Source: Clitoria ternatea
Taxonomy: Eukaryota > Streptophyta > Magnoliopsida > Fabales > Fabaceae
Assembly (NCBI GenBank): GCA_037962975.1
Contig: CM075674.1
Span: forward strand, 91,342,501-91,406,500
Direction: 5' to 3'
DNA length: 64,000 nt
Shown here one piece after another: positions 1-10,739 of the stretch. The position numbers and the translations under genes were made by a program. Each line of letters starts with the position of its first letter. Position 1 is the first letter of the stretch. Below the pieces are notes generated by a model. It was not told the DNA's origin, made no database searches, and saw only the letters and a list, made by a program, of their open reading frames with translations.

Positions 1-492
1 TTCCCCCAACAGGATCCTATTCTACTCGGAAATGCTTCATTTTGACTTGGATTTGACCATTTTTAGGTCATTCCACTCGGTTTTGATTATTTCTGAGTTA
101 TCTTACTCGGATTTCTCTTCAACAGGGGCATTTTCTACTTGGATTTGATCCCTTCTGAGTAATTTCACTCGGATTTGATCCGTTCTGAGTATTTTCACTC
201 GGACTCACTAGTTTTTGGGCCATTCCACTCGGATTTTTGTTCAACAGGGGCATTTTCTACTCGGATTTGATCCTTCTTTAAGTTATTTCATTCGGATTCG
301 CTCCAATCTGAATCATTTCACTCAGATTTGCCTCCAACAGGTCTATATTCCACTCGGAAATGGTTCCATCATAGTCATCTTGCTCGGATCTGACCATTTT
401 TGAGTTATTCTATTCAAATTTGACCATTCTGAATTGGAATTAAGTATAAAAAGAATCATTCCACTTGGACTGGACCAAAAGAGGTGTTCACA
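1..492 (-). repeat. 3' LTR of element A (partial, window edge)
   Basis: Gap-free match to 11140-11631. It ends in CA at 491-492, next to the polypurine tract. It is the outer (U3) end of the LTR in element orientation and is rich in ACTCGGATTT-like repeats. Five of the six differences from the other LTR are transitions at CG sites. Confidence 0.9.
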
Positions 493-516
493 GATGCCTC
501 TCTTTACTTCTTTTTC
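493..516 (-). other. Polypurine tract of element A
   Basis: Read on the minus strand this is a run of almost only purines (AAGTAAAGAGAGGCATC at its end) directly against the TGTGAACACC start of the 3' LTR. It is the expected primer for plus-strand DNA synthesis. Element B has the same arrangement at 41152-41175. Confidence 0.75.
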
Positions 517-699
517 ACAAAAGAAACACGAAGCTTCTGTGTTTTTGAAGTGAAAAGGAAGTAAAGATATGAACACCGATGTAGGGGGGCCAAGTGGGAC
601 CTCTTGATCGGTATGGCAACTGATGGTATGGGCAATCACGAGTTTGTGTGACCTCTTTTTCTTAAAACGAGCATTCTCCACTTCTGTTTCTCTTCTTCT

Positions 700-785
700 C
701 TTCTTCTTCTTCCTCTTTTTTTTTTGTTGTTTTTTTTTGTTTTGTTTTTTTTTGTTTTGTTTTTTTTTGTTTTGTTTTTTTTGAA
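700..785. repeat. T-rich low-complexity tract
   Basis: Runs of T broken by single G, in a TTTTGTTTTGTTTTTTTT pattern, in the 3' untranslated part of element A. Bases 517-700 upstream hold no recognisable feature beyond pyrimidine-rich sequence. Confidence 0.8.
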
Positions 786-867
786 TGGACAGGGAAAAAT
801 TGTCTTTTAGTTAACAGGAGGTAATGAGGTCAGGATTGACCCCCAGTAGACTGGAAAGTAAAGGTTG

Positions 868-2090
868 CCCTCGTGGGCGACTGAAAAGTAAAGGGTATCT
901 CGATAGGTGGCTAGAAAATAAAGGATGTCTTGATAGGCGGCAGGAAAGTAAAGGATGCCTTGATAGGCGGCTGGAAAATAAAGGATGCCTTGATAGGCGG
1001 CTGGAAGATAAAGGATGCCTTGATAGGCGGCTGGAAGATAACGGATGCCTTGATAGGCGGCTGGAAGATAAAGGATGCCTTGATAGGCGGCTGGAAGATA
1101 AAGGATGCCTTGATAGGCGGCTGGAAAGATAACGGATGCCTTGATAGGCGGCTGGAAGATAGAGGATGCCTTGATAGGCGGCTGGAAAGATAAAGGATGC
1201 CTTGATAGGCGGCTGGAAAGTAAAGGATGCCTTGATAGGCGGCTGGAAAATAAAGGATGCCTTGATAGGCGGCTAGAAAGTAAAGGATGCCTTGATAGGC
1301 GGCTGGAAAATAAAGGATACCTTGATAGGCGGCTGGAAGATAAAGGATGCCTTGATAGGCGACTGGAAGATAAAGGATGCCTTGATAGGCGGCTGGAAGA
1401 TAACGGATGCCTTGATAGGCGGCTGGAAGATAAAGGATGCCTTGATAGGCGGCTGGAAGATAAAGGATTCCTTGATAGGCGGCTGGAAAGATAACGGATG
1501 CCTTGATAGGCGGCTGGAAGATAAAGGATGCCTTGATAGGCGGCTGGAAAGATAAAGGATGCCTTGATAGGCGGCTGGAAAGTAAAGGATGCCTTGATAG
1601 GCGGCTGGAAAATAAAGGATGCCTTGATAGGCAGCTGGAAAGTAAAGGATGCCTTGATAGGCGGCTGGAAAATAAAGGATGCCTTGATAGGCGGCTGGAA
1701 GATAAAGGATGCCTTGATAGGCGACTGGAAGATAAAGGATACCTTGATAGGCGGCTGGAAGATAACGGATGCCTTGATAGGCGGCTGGAAGATAAAGGAT
1801 GCCTTGATAGGCGGCTGGAAAATAAAGGATGCCTTGATAGGCGACTGGAAGATAAAGGATGCCTTGATAGGCGGCTGGAAAATAAAGGATACCTTGATAG
1901 GCGACTGGAAGATAAAGGATGCCTTGATAGGCGACTGGAAAATAAAGGATGCCTTGATAGGCGACTGGAAGATAAAGGATGCCTTGATAGGTGAACGGGT
2001 AGGAAAGGATGCCTGGATAGGCGAACGGAAGATAAAAGGGGTGCCTGAATAGGCGAATGGAAAGGAAAAGTTGCCTTGATAGGCGGCAAG
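868..2090. repeat. 30-bp minisatellite with 362-bp higher-order repeat
   Basis: About 40 head-to-tail copies of a 30-bp unit (core GATGCCTTGATAGGCGGCTG), with a few 31-bp units. Sequence variants recur in a fixed order. The AGATAACGG variant starts at 1033, 1395 and 1757, the 31-bp AAAGATAACGG unit at 1123 and 1485, and the AAAGTAAAGG unit at 1211 and 1573. Each spacing is 362 bp, equal to ten 30-bp plus two 31-bp units. After about 1800 the order changes to alternating two-unit (60-bp) repeats. The array is open in several frames on both strands only because the monomer lacks stop codons, so I do not call it coding. It sits in the 3' untranslated part of element A, where Tat/Ogre elements are known to host tandem repeats. 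Confidence 0.95.
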
Positions 2091-2159
2091 AAGGGAAAGG
2101 GTGCCCTGATAGGCTAACAGACGAGAAAGAATGCCTGAATAGGCGAATGGAAAGTAAAG

Positions 2160-2335
2160 ATTGAGGGGGAGCTAACAGGACGTCTCGTCCGAATTAACTC
2201 ACTGTTGGCATGAAATGTAAAGGTTGGGGGAGCTAACAGGACGTCTCGTCCAAATTAACTCACTGCTGGCAGGAAATGCAAAGGTTGGGGGAGCTAACAG
2301 GACGTCTCGTCCAACCTTAACTTACTGGACTTCAA
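2160..2335. repeat. 61-bp tandem repeat with GGACGTCTCGTCC motif, 3 copies
   Basis: The phrase GCTAACAGGACGTCTCGTCC starts at 2171, 2232 and 2293, an exact 61-bp period. Each copy carries a short imperfect palindrome (GGACG-TCT-CGTCC). The same motif recurs inside the LTRs of elements A and B. Confidence 0.9.
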
Positions 2336-2830
2336 GGTTCATGGCGATGCCCCAGTTTGACATGATTGAAGGTTCTTGGGGAATTGCCCCTTGACTGGAA
2401 CAGAAGAAACCTGGGGAGATGCCCCAGTTTGAGATGGTCTGAAGGAGCCTTGAGGGGACTACCCCTTGGCGGAAAAAGAATGGACCAGGAGTGATGCCCT
2501 GGTTTGACATGGTTTGAAGGTTGTTAAGAAACTACCCCTTGAATGAACAAAAGAAATCTGGGGAGATGCCCCAGTTTGAGTTGTTTAGGAAATGTATTTC
2601 TACTAGAGGAGGATTGATGGTTCGGGGTACTGCCTCTTTAGGCGAAAGAGAATGAACCTGGGGTGATGCCCCAATTTGAACTATTTGCTTTGAAACCTCA
2701 GGAAGCTGCCCCTTGAGCGAGAAGGAAATGATTCTGGGGTGATGCCCCAGTTCGATTTGTCTGGGAAGTGTAATTCCACTGGAGAAGGATTGATGGCTTG
2801 AGCATCGCTCCTAGATTAGGAAGGTAAAAT
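2335..2830. repeat. Diverged repeats with CTGGGG...CCCCAG hairpins
   Basis: Four to five diverged copies of a roughly 100-150-bp unit, recognisable by CTGGGGAGATGCCCCAG near 2411 and 2559 and variants near 2657 and 2734. Each contains a 6-bp inverted repeat around a short loop. No coding sense was found. Confidence 0.7.
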
Positions 2831-2944
2831 CTGGGGTCCGCCTAGTATGTGTAGATTTACCGAGAAAAACGTGCTGGGGCTCTTTGGGGAGAGTTCTTCT
2901 TACTTGACTGCTGGAGTGTATCAAGTAGATTCCCCGGAAGGGAG

Positions 2945-3165
2945 TTTAAAAATTGTCAGCTTTGGCAGTTGAGGAAAAGACTTCAAGAAGTGCCAACTTT
3001 GGTGTTTTGGGGAAGGGCTTTGAGGAGTGCCAACTTTGGCGATTAAGGAGGAGACTTTGAGAGGTGCCAGCTTTGGCGATTTGAGGAAGGAGTTCTGAGA
3101 AGTGCCAACTTTGGCGATCAAGGGGAAGACTTGAATGATTCTAGTTTTGGCAGCTGCGGTTCCAT
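2945..3165. repeat. ~50-bp tandem repeat (GTGCCAACTTTGGCGAT)
   Basis: Four to five copies of a unit marked by GTGCCAACTTTGGCGAT, spaced about 45-60 bp. Each contains the inverted pair TGCCAA/TTTGGC. It is the fourth separate tandem array in the 3' region of element A. Confidence 0.75.
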
Positions 3166-5050
3166 TAAGGAAAAGGTCTTGATTGAGGCGTCAGAGCTTG
3201 ACATGACCGTCCGTTACAATAACCTGCAGAAAAAGGGTAAGTAGTGCAAAGATGCATTCAAAAACTGGGTAGGTCCTGTGAAGCCACGATCCTTAGGATA
3301 ACTCATGGACAGAGGAGAATCAAAGAGGCGATCATAGCTTTGAAGCGCGTGCCTGGCTGAGTCTTTGTGATGATTGTCTAAGACGAGGTCAAGTAATGGG
3401 AGTGTCTTGTCCCTTACGACTTTAAATGTTCACCATTCTTTCATTTATTTTTAAAAAAAACACAATGTTTTATCAAATCAATGCAATTCATAACACGTAT
3501 CGAAAAAAGGATAAATTTTATTCAGAATACAGAGAATGGGCAACAGGGAAAATACAGGGGATGAAGTGAAGTCTCGTAGGACAGGTCAAGGCCAAGGGAA
3601 ATAGGAAAGGTTCAAAGATCCTCCAGTGAAATCCTGAGACTAGCGAGAACCTTAATCCCACGTCACAACCTCAAGTATCTCGCTCAATTTTGCCTTTGAG
3701 AGGGTAGTTTGACCATGTTCCTGATACCTCAGTTTGCATGTTTTGCACTGGGAGTTTTAGCTACTCTGCCAAAATCTTGACCCTAATTTTTACCCGAGCC
3801 GCCTTTTCAGGTTTTCGACTCACCGGGTTGCTCTAACTTTTGCCTAGGCCGTCTTTTCAGGTTTTCAGCCTAGCGAGCTTTTCATTTTCTTTATAAAGTG
3901 TTCTTGTTTTTTTTTTGGCTGCATCCTTCACAATAAAAAGTTGAAACTGATCACACTTCAGTTGAGTCTGCTTAACCTTTTCCGAATTTTAGTTTGATCC
4001 TTTGAGGAGTTGATGTCACTTCAAATAGGAGATTCTATTCCTATACTATGTATCCAAGGAAATATTGGTGAGCCTTTTGGCATCGATAAGAGAGGATTAT
4101 TTTGAGTCACCATTTTGGCCCTTTTTTTTATTTTCTGGATTTTTTCATTTTTGATTTTTGATTTTTTTGATTTTTTTGATTTTTTTTATCCCCTTGATGA
4201 TGCAATGACTCCATCTGATAGACTATTTCCTTGGTTACATGGGTATGTTGATGACGACAAGAATGCAAGTTTTTGGTCTAATGACATTCATCCTTCTCAT
4301 ATAGAAAATGACAGCTTGCTTAATAATCTGGGCATGACCATCTTACTCCATTTGGCACATGCACTGGACTCCAACCTTGATTCTATTTTTTTATTTTTAT
4401 TTTTATTTTTATTTTTATTTTTATTTTTTTTGGCAAAGTCTCCCTTGACTGTATCTACATTTGTAGACATTAGCAATTTTCCATATTTATACTGGCAACA
4501 GTTGTGGTTTTCTTAGTTGACTGGTCTTCCACTTGTCTAATTCGAGACTTGGCAATGTTATCATTCACATAGATTCATTCCACGCTCCTGAAATAATATT
4601 ATTTAATGCCTTCTGATATATCACCCCGTGATTCCTCCAGTTGTTCTTGATTCAGGGTTATTCCTTAACCTTTTGTTCTAACAATCTTATGAACTTGTGT
4701 GGTGGCTCACTAGCTTCCCTACCTCCTTTGTCAGCATAATCGACCAAGTAGTTGAAGTCGTAAAATGGGATTGTGATTTCATTAGCCTTAAGAGGATCAT
4801 TTTTGGATCTGCGATTTTAGCGCTTTATGGCAAGAAATAAAAATGGAGAGGAAAAGAGGAACAAACAAGTAAAGAAAATAGATCAAAGTAAGGATAAAGG
4901 GATGAGAAAAAATCTTTTTTTCTTTATAACTTCGATACGTATTTATTGATTGACTGGTGAAATAGTTTTTTTTTTGCCCTTATTACAAGAAAAGTCCCAA
5001 AGCCTTAAGCATAGCAGAGGGATAAACAAGACATTAAGGCAAATGATAAA
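3166..5050. other. 3' untranslated region of element A with simple repeats and pol deletion junctions
   Basis: No gene. Bases 3660-3880 carry a duplicated CCTTTTCAGGTTTT block that matches element B at 56700-56850. Bases 4135-4195 are T-rich, and 4386-4430 is an ATTTTT simple repeat. Bases 4690-4830 align with element B near 60200-60300, and 4975-5110 with 60420-60610. Between them the RT-to-integrase part of B is absent. Confidence 0.7.
4430..4482 (-). pseudogene. Integrase C-terminus remnant of element A
   Basis: On the minus strand this short stretch reads like the last residues of the element B integrase (around 56905-56950): the same pattern of Leu-Met, Asp-Ala/Thr-Val-Lys and a final Phe-Ala. 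It is all I can find of pol in element A and marks one side of the large deletion. The join to protease-side sequence lies between about 4490 and 4690. Confidence 0.6.
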
Positions 5051-7151
5051 TTAATCTGGTGAACCATTTAAAATCGTGGGGAATTTGACAGCCTTCCAGC
5101 TACTGAGCTCTTGGCCCGACGGGCAAGCGATCACCAAATCAACATTGTTATCAAAACTATCAACCACCACGGCATTAACTTCTGAGCTTCCATGATTAGG
5201 CAAGGGATTCTTGACCACGTTAGGGCTTCCTTCTTTAAAATCGATCCATTCGGCCTTGATCAAATCTCTCACTTTATATTTCAGAGCCATGCAATTTTCT
5301 GTGGAATGCCCCGGTGCCCCAGCGTGGTAATCACAACGAGCGTTTGGGTCATATCCCCTTGGATAAGGAGGTTGCAATGGCTTCATGGGGCATGAAACCA
5401 ACAGACCTTCCTGAACGAGGATTGGAAAAAGTTCGGAATATGTTATGGGAATTGGATCAAACTGCACCGGGGTGCGCTCATTGTTGGGATTCCTTGGGTT
5501 CTGATTATGGTTGGGTGGTCGAGCTACTTGTTGCGGGTGATGGTATGGCATGGGTTACGGTATTGGAGCTCTTACCATGGGTGGACGGAAGTGAGGAGTA
5601 TGAGCTGTCGGGCCATAAGTGGCTGCGGCCACATAAGGATTGGGAGCTTGAATCATGGTAGGAGTGAATGGTCTCGGCGGAACCGTCTTTTGATTAGAAG
5701 AGATGGAATTAGTTTCTCCATCCCTTCTCCCAGGTGCCGGCTTCCTCGTCATGTTTGCCCCAGATGAGCCCTAAGTGATCTTACCCGTTCGTATTCCACT
5801 CTTCACTCTTTCCCCAATAGTCACGATGTCAGAGAAGTTGGCTGAAACACTACCAATCATCTTGCCGTAGAAAGGTGATGGGAGTGTGTCGATAAACATT
5901 GCGACTATTTCTTTTTCCAACAATGGGGGATCCACTTGCGCCGCTGTCTCTCTCCATCGTTGGGCATACTCCTTAAACGTTTCATTGTCCCTCTTCACCA
6001 TATTTTGTAAATGAACCCTGTTGGGTGCCATATCCATGTTATACTTGTATTGTCTAAGGAAGGCATCTGCCAGGTCTTTCCAACAATGGATACAGTTCCG
6101 ATCAAGGTGAGCATACCATGTAAGAGCAGCTCCTGCTAGACTATCTTGGAAGCAGTGGATCAATAGTTGGTCATTAGAAGAGTAAGATGCCATCTTTCGA
6201 CAGTACATCGTGAGATGATTCTTAGGACAAGTCATTCCCCGATACTTGTCAAAGTCTGGCATCTTGAATTTGGGCGGGAGGATAACATCTGTGACTAAAC
6301 ATAGCTCCGAAGCATCTATTAGTCCAAAACCTTCGGCGCCTTCCATCATTCTTAAACGCTCTTCTAAGATCTCTATCCTTTCCCTTCGAGGAGCCGCGAC
6401 CGCGCGGGTTGTATCTTTGGAGGTTGGTCCCATAGGGGGTTCCGTATCCATACGGATAGCCGAATGACTGGTTGTACGGAGGCAACACATGGGACTGGTT
6501 TACTAGGCCTGTATTTGGTGAGGGACCTTGAGGATGGGCCATAGCATAAGCCGGCTGGGTTATCTGGGCTTGTGTATTTTGGGCTTGGGCGTTGTAGGTT
6601 GGCTGGGCCATCGGGGCTTGTGTGTTTTGGGTTTGGTCATGGGCTTGCGTGTTTTGGGTTTGGTAGGTTTGTGGGTCATGGGCTTGCGTGTTTTGGGTTT
6701 GGTGGAGTGGTGGCATATTTGGTTGTGTGGGGTATGAAGCATGAGGATTTACCGCTTGCTGGTTGTGGGCGTCTTGTTGGTTGGCGAGCGGGGGATAGTA
6801 CCCCGGGGGTAGGCCATAAAGTGGAAAAGGTACTGGGTTGCCGTCTAGACCGACAAATGTATGCTGTGCGTAAGACTGGCCGTAAGGTGGCTGGGTCTCA
6901 ATGGCAGGGTTAGGTCTCCCGACATGAATGGTGAGAGGGGGTGTCGTTGTGTTAGGGAGTTGGGTTCTTGCTGGGTCAGAACCAAGGGGAGGTGGCGCGG
7001 TGACAGGCTGCTGTTGGGCATCCTCAACACCTGCAGAGGAGCCTCCTTCGGTAAGTTTCTTTTCTAAGAGTTTAGTTAGCTCCGCGACTCGCTCTTTCAG
7101 CTGATCGAACTCGATTTTAAAGTTTCCTTCAACAGCTTCTGCCTCAGCCAT
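5051..7151 (-). pseudogene. gag: Gag polyprotein of element A, Tat/Ogre type, frame-broken
   Basis: Structural (capsid/nucleocapsid) protein that would package element RNA in the cytoplasm. The start at 7151 (MAEAEAVEG) is followed by a coiled-coil-like segment (FDQLKERVAELTKLLEKKL), then a Pro/Gln-rich stretch with tandem TQNTQAHD-type repeats. A frameshift near 6420 follows. The reading frame from 6490 to 5771 carries the Retrotrans_gag domain (LTMYCRKMA, AGAALTWY, FKEYAQRWRETAAQVDPP, MFIDTL). An in-frame TAG (about 5770) and a TAA (about 5553) interrupt it. The last piece has a knuckle-like CDYHAGAPGHSTENC. After NPLPNHG the sequence jumps to material that in element B lies 1.7 kb further on, so the protease is missing. 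Gag is by far the best preserved part of this element, which suggests a gag-bearing non-autonomous element dependent on a partner. Confidence 0.85.
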
Positions 7152-8290
7152 GAGTTTCTTTTGGAGCCGGGTCTGGTAAGGATGCCTACCCGTGACGTTG
7201 GTGTCTTTTTTTTTTTTTAAAGAAGAAGAAGAAAAAAAATGTTAGGCGGAAATAGAAAGAAGGAAAATGTTGTGGGAAACAATCACAGACTTTGGCGAAT
7301 ATCCTTTGACCATTCCTTAGAACTTATCATTCAAAAGTACTAGGTATGGTAATCATAGAAATTAATATGGGATAATTGTGAAGACAGAAGAAATCTTTCA
7401 TCCTGAGGCGGGAGCCTCTAGCTCAGACATCTTCTTCGGGCAATTACAGCCCTTATTTCTTAAGTTCAATCCCATGTCAATTTCCATAGATACTCAAAGG
7501 GTACACGACCAAAAGAGGATTATCTATTCACCCAAAGAATACTATGTGTTTCAAAACGAATCATTATTTCAATAACTCAGTAAATCTGCGGGTGGTAGAT
7601 AATTCATTTTCTTGGATAAAAGGGAAAAGCAAAAATGACGTAAGGTAAAGTAAAGTTTGCCCTTTTGTGGCCTAGGTCGGGTTTTGTTGAAAGTTTTCTC
7701 TAGGCCCTATGGTTTGTCTAAAAGTGGCTCTTCACACCAGGTGGCTTATTCTAGACTTCTAGAAGGTCACCAGAGCCAAGATCCTACCCATGACAGGGAC
7801 GCAACAGTGGGGAACCACTAGGTGCGTATATCATGATAGGTCGAACTCTGGTTGATGTTCTCACGAACACCGGATAGGAAGTACTTCCCATACGATTCCG
7901 TTACCAACCTCTCCTAACTTAAGCTTCATTTGGGGCTCGGGTATAGGGCGCCACTCATAGGTGTGTGCAAGTAATTGTGAGTGTAGTGTGTGGAAGGGCA
8001 GTCCATACCTTTTACCTTACCCCATTCTGCACAAAGAACAAACACAGAACAAATATACAAAGCCGTCTATCCTAGGGCTAAATGATTGCAGAAAAGTAAC
8101 ATGGTCTTCTACCCTAGGGTTCAACAAACATGCAAAACATAGACAACAAAACAAATAACAAGATACAAAAACAAAAACAAACATACACAACAATCAACAG
8201 GAAATAAAACAAGGGGAAGAAATTCGAGATAACAAAGGCTATATAAAAAGAACATGCGCTTTCAATCAAACTGGCCTGACCCTCTTAAGT
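7152..8290 (-). other. 5' leader of element A
   Basis: Non-coding region between the primer binding site and gag. It contains a short A-rich tract (7205-7245) and GC-richer blocks at 7670-7950. Short open frames here show no family resemblance. Ogre elements often carry an extra ORF before gag, and I see no intact one here. Confidence 0.6.
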
Positions 8291-8309
8291 GTCCCCAGTG
8301 GAGTCGCCA
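8291..8309 (-). other. Primer binding site of element A
   Basis: On the minus strand it reads TGGCGACTCCACTGGGGAC, two bases inside the LTR end. From memory this matches the tRNA-Arg-type primer site described for Ogre elements. The adjacent LTR end GTTGCGACA gives the CA terminus. Confidence 0.8.
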
Positions 8310-9359
8310 TCTGTCGCAACCTAAATCGCGACGGCGTGGCGAGAAAGAGAGAATGTGTGGAATGAAACAGGGAGTCGCCACCAACATTTTTATTCATAGG
8401 AAAAACATTGGGAAAAAACTAAATTCAGTAAAGCACTGGTTAAAAATTAAGATTCAAGTTCGGGAGTCGGTTACGAGTAGGGAAGGTATTAGCACCCTAC
8501 ATCGCCTGTCAAAAACAGTACCAAGATTGAAAACGCGCAACATAAATAGCCTTACAAAAGATATTTTATTCTTCCCTTTTATTGTTGTATCTTTTTTTAT
8601 TTAAAAACGACGGAATGGAGTGAGAGAATTTGTACAAACATAGAATGTCGAAGCGAGGTTAACGGGACGTTTCATCCGAATTAAACTCGACTTCGATATG
8701 AGACAGAAAGGGGAAAAGAATGCTAATAAGGCATCACGCCTAAATTATACATCCTCGAGTAAAAAGAATAGGGATAGGAAAAAGATAAACGGGACGTCTT
8801 GTCCTAAGTATCCCTTCCCTATGAATTGTAGCGAGGTTTGAACAAAAACTAAGGGGAAATCAACAAGACGTCACGTCTAAATTGATTTTCATGGAAACGA
8901 CAAAAAGTAACAACACGAAAGAAACGCAAAAAAAGCAAGGAAATAAATCAGTAAAGGGAAATAAGAAAGATGAGCCCGACAGGAGTTAAAGTCCTGCTCC
9001 TACGTATTCTTGAATTATCAAGAAATCAGGGTTACGTAGTTCTGAATGTTTTTTTTTTTTAGGAAAAGATTAGGAAGATATTGATGGGCATCATTTTAGC
9101 GTAGAATCCATACAAGGCGAAGTGCTTCGCACGTGCACAGATCCTATAAAGGTGGTGTAGACGGAAGTATTTTCCGTACGACACTGACTAAGAACGATTT
9201 ATTTTACTTTTTTATTATTTAAACTAGAAAGAAATCATAGGAAATACTTATTTCCTTTATTATATTTTTTCTACAAAGCAAAAAAAGAAAGGTAGCAGAA
9301 GCCACAAGAGAGAAATAGAGACAGTAAGTTCGGAAAAGGGAAGAAAAGAAAAAGATGAG

Positions 9360-9710
9360 TGAAAACTGAATGGAAGAAGAGAAAACCGAGTGTAAAAAAT
9401 AAAAAAACGAGTGAAAAATAAGAAAACCGAGTGAAAAATAAGAAAACCGAGTGAAACTATGAAAAATCCGAGTGAAAACAGGGAAAACCGAGTGAAACAG
9501 TGACAATATGAGTGAAACAGTAAAAATCTGAGTGAAACAGTGAAAAATCCGAGTGAAACAGTGAGAGTCTGAGTGAAATAGTGAAAATCTGAGTGGAACA
9601 GTGAGAATCTGAGTGTAAAAAATAGTAAACCGAGTGAAACAGTGAGGATCTGAATGGAAATAAGAGAAACCGAGTGAAAAGAGGATTACCGGGTGAAATT
9701 TGAGCAGAAA
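9360..9710. repeat. CCGAGTGAAA short-repeat cluster in LTR of A
   Basis: About 20 irregular copies of (C/T)CGAGTGAAA or CTGAGTGAAA, separated by A-rich spacers. On the minus strand this reads TTTCACTCGG, the word that dominates the outer end of the LTR in opposite orientation. Confidence 0.85.
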
Positions 9711-9935
9711 CGAGCGATTGGAACAAGAATACTGGTCTGAGAGGGAAAAAGGAGCTGGGAGGAGTGCTGTTGAGTGAGAGTGAGGACGATGTTGGGGTAA
9801 AGAGAGTTTGAAAGGCGAGGGGTGAGTGAAGTGAGAGGAAAAGAAGACTTGGCGTGAGGGAGAGAGAGAACAGAGGTTTGTTTGGGCAGAGTTTTCCCTT
9901 CTGAATGCCTCCTCTTAGGTGCCCTCCCCCTTGCC

Positions 9936-9943
9936 TATTTATA
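9936..9943 (-). promoter_or_regulatory. TATA box in LTR of element A
   Basis: The minus strand reads CCTATAAATAGGCAAG, a strong plant TATA box. It places the U3/R boundary near 9910, so U3 would be about 1.7 kb and R-U5 about 1.6 kb. Confidence 0.65.
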
Positions 9944-10185
9944 GGCTGGCCCGAGTGGAATGCCAGCTTAGGCTTCCACTTCCGAGTGGAATGCCAGCTC
10001 AGGCTTCCACTCGGTTTGGGTAGTGGGGGGACAACGGCTGGTGGGAATTTTTATTTCCTCCACCTCCGCCCCTGTCTGCCAGCCACCTCCGGGATTCCTG
10101 GATCCACTTTGGGGGTGGAATCCAGGTCAGCATGTGCAATCCGAGTGAGGAGAGTGGAAGTCCGAGTGAAAATGGTGGAATCCGA

Positions 10186-10460
10186 GTGAGAATGGCTCAG
10201 ATCAACCTTCCAATCAGTATTCATCCATACTGGGAGTCAAATCCGAGTGAGGATGGTGTAAATCCGAGTGAAAATGGTGTAATCCGAGTGAGAATGGCTC
10301 GGATCAACCTTCCAATCAGTATTCATCCATACTGGGAGTCAAATCCGAGTGAGGATGGTGTAAATCCGAGTGAAAATGGTGTAATCCGAGTGAGAATGGC
10401 TCGGATCAACCTTCCAATCAGTATTCATCCATACTGGGAGTCAAATCCGAGTGAGGAGAA
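10186..10460. repeat. 102-bp tandem repeat in LTR of A
   Basis: The phrase ATCAACCTTCCAATCAGTAT starts at 10201, 10303 and 10405, an exact 102-bp period, about 2.6 copies. Each unit contains three CCGAGTGA words. Confidence 0.9.
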
Positions 10461-10739
10461 TGGAAATTCGAGAGAAAATGGTATAATCCGAGTAAGACTG
10501 GTAGAGTTCCGAGTGAAAATGACTCGGAACCGACTGAAATGTGTGAAGTGTGACTCGGAACGGGTGAAAAGTGGCTCGGTAATTGTTTGAAGTATGCCTC
10601 AGAAATTGCTGGAGATGGGGGCTCAGAATTGATTGGCCAAAAGGGCTTAGGAAAGATTTAATCATGGCTCGGAAATTGGTGGAAATGGACTCGGTAATTG
10701 GCTTCAGGAAGGATGAGAAGAATTGGTTTGAAGAGGGCT

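Noticed and set aside
911..2089. 392-codon minus-strand frame and several plus-strand frames over the minisatellite
   Set aside because: The monomer has no stop codons in several registers, so long frames arise from the repeat. There is no start context, no domain and no codon bias.
824..2090. Possible CRISPR array
   Set aside because: Monomers are contiguous 30-bp units with no unique spacers. This is a plant retroelement minisatellite.
4115..4516. Plus-strand 133-codon frame with Phe/Leu runs
   Set aside because: Made of T-rich simple repeats, on the strand opposite to an integrase remnant.
9219..9726. Minus-strand Phe/Ser-rich frames in the LTR of A
   Set aside because: Products of the TTTCACTCGG short repeats; they lie in the LTR, not in a gene.
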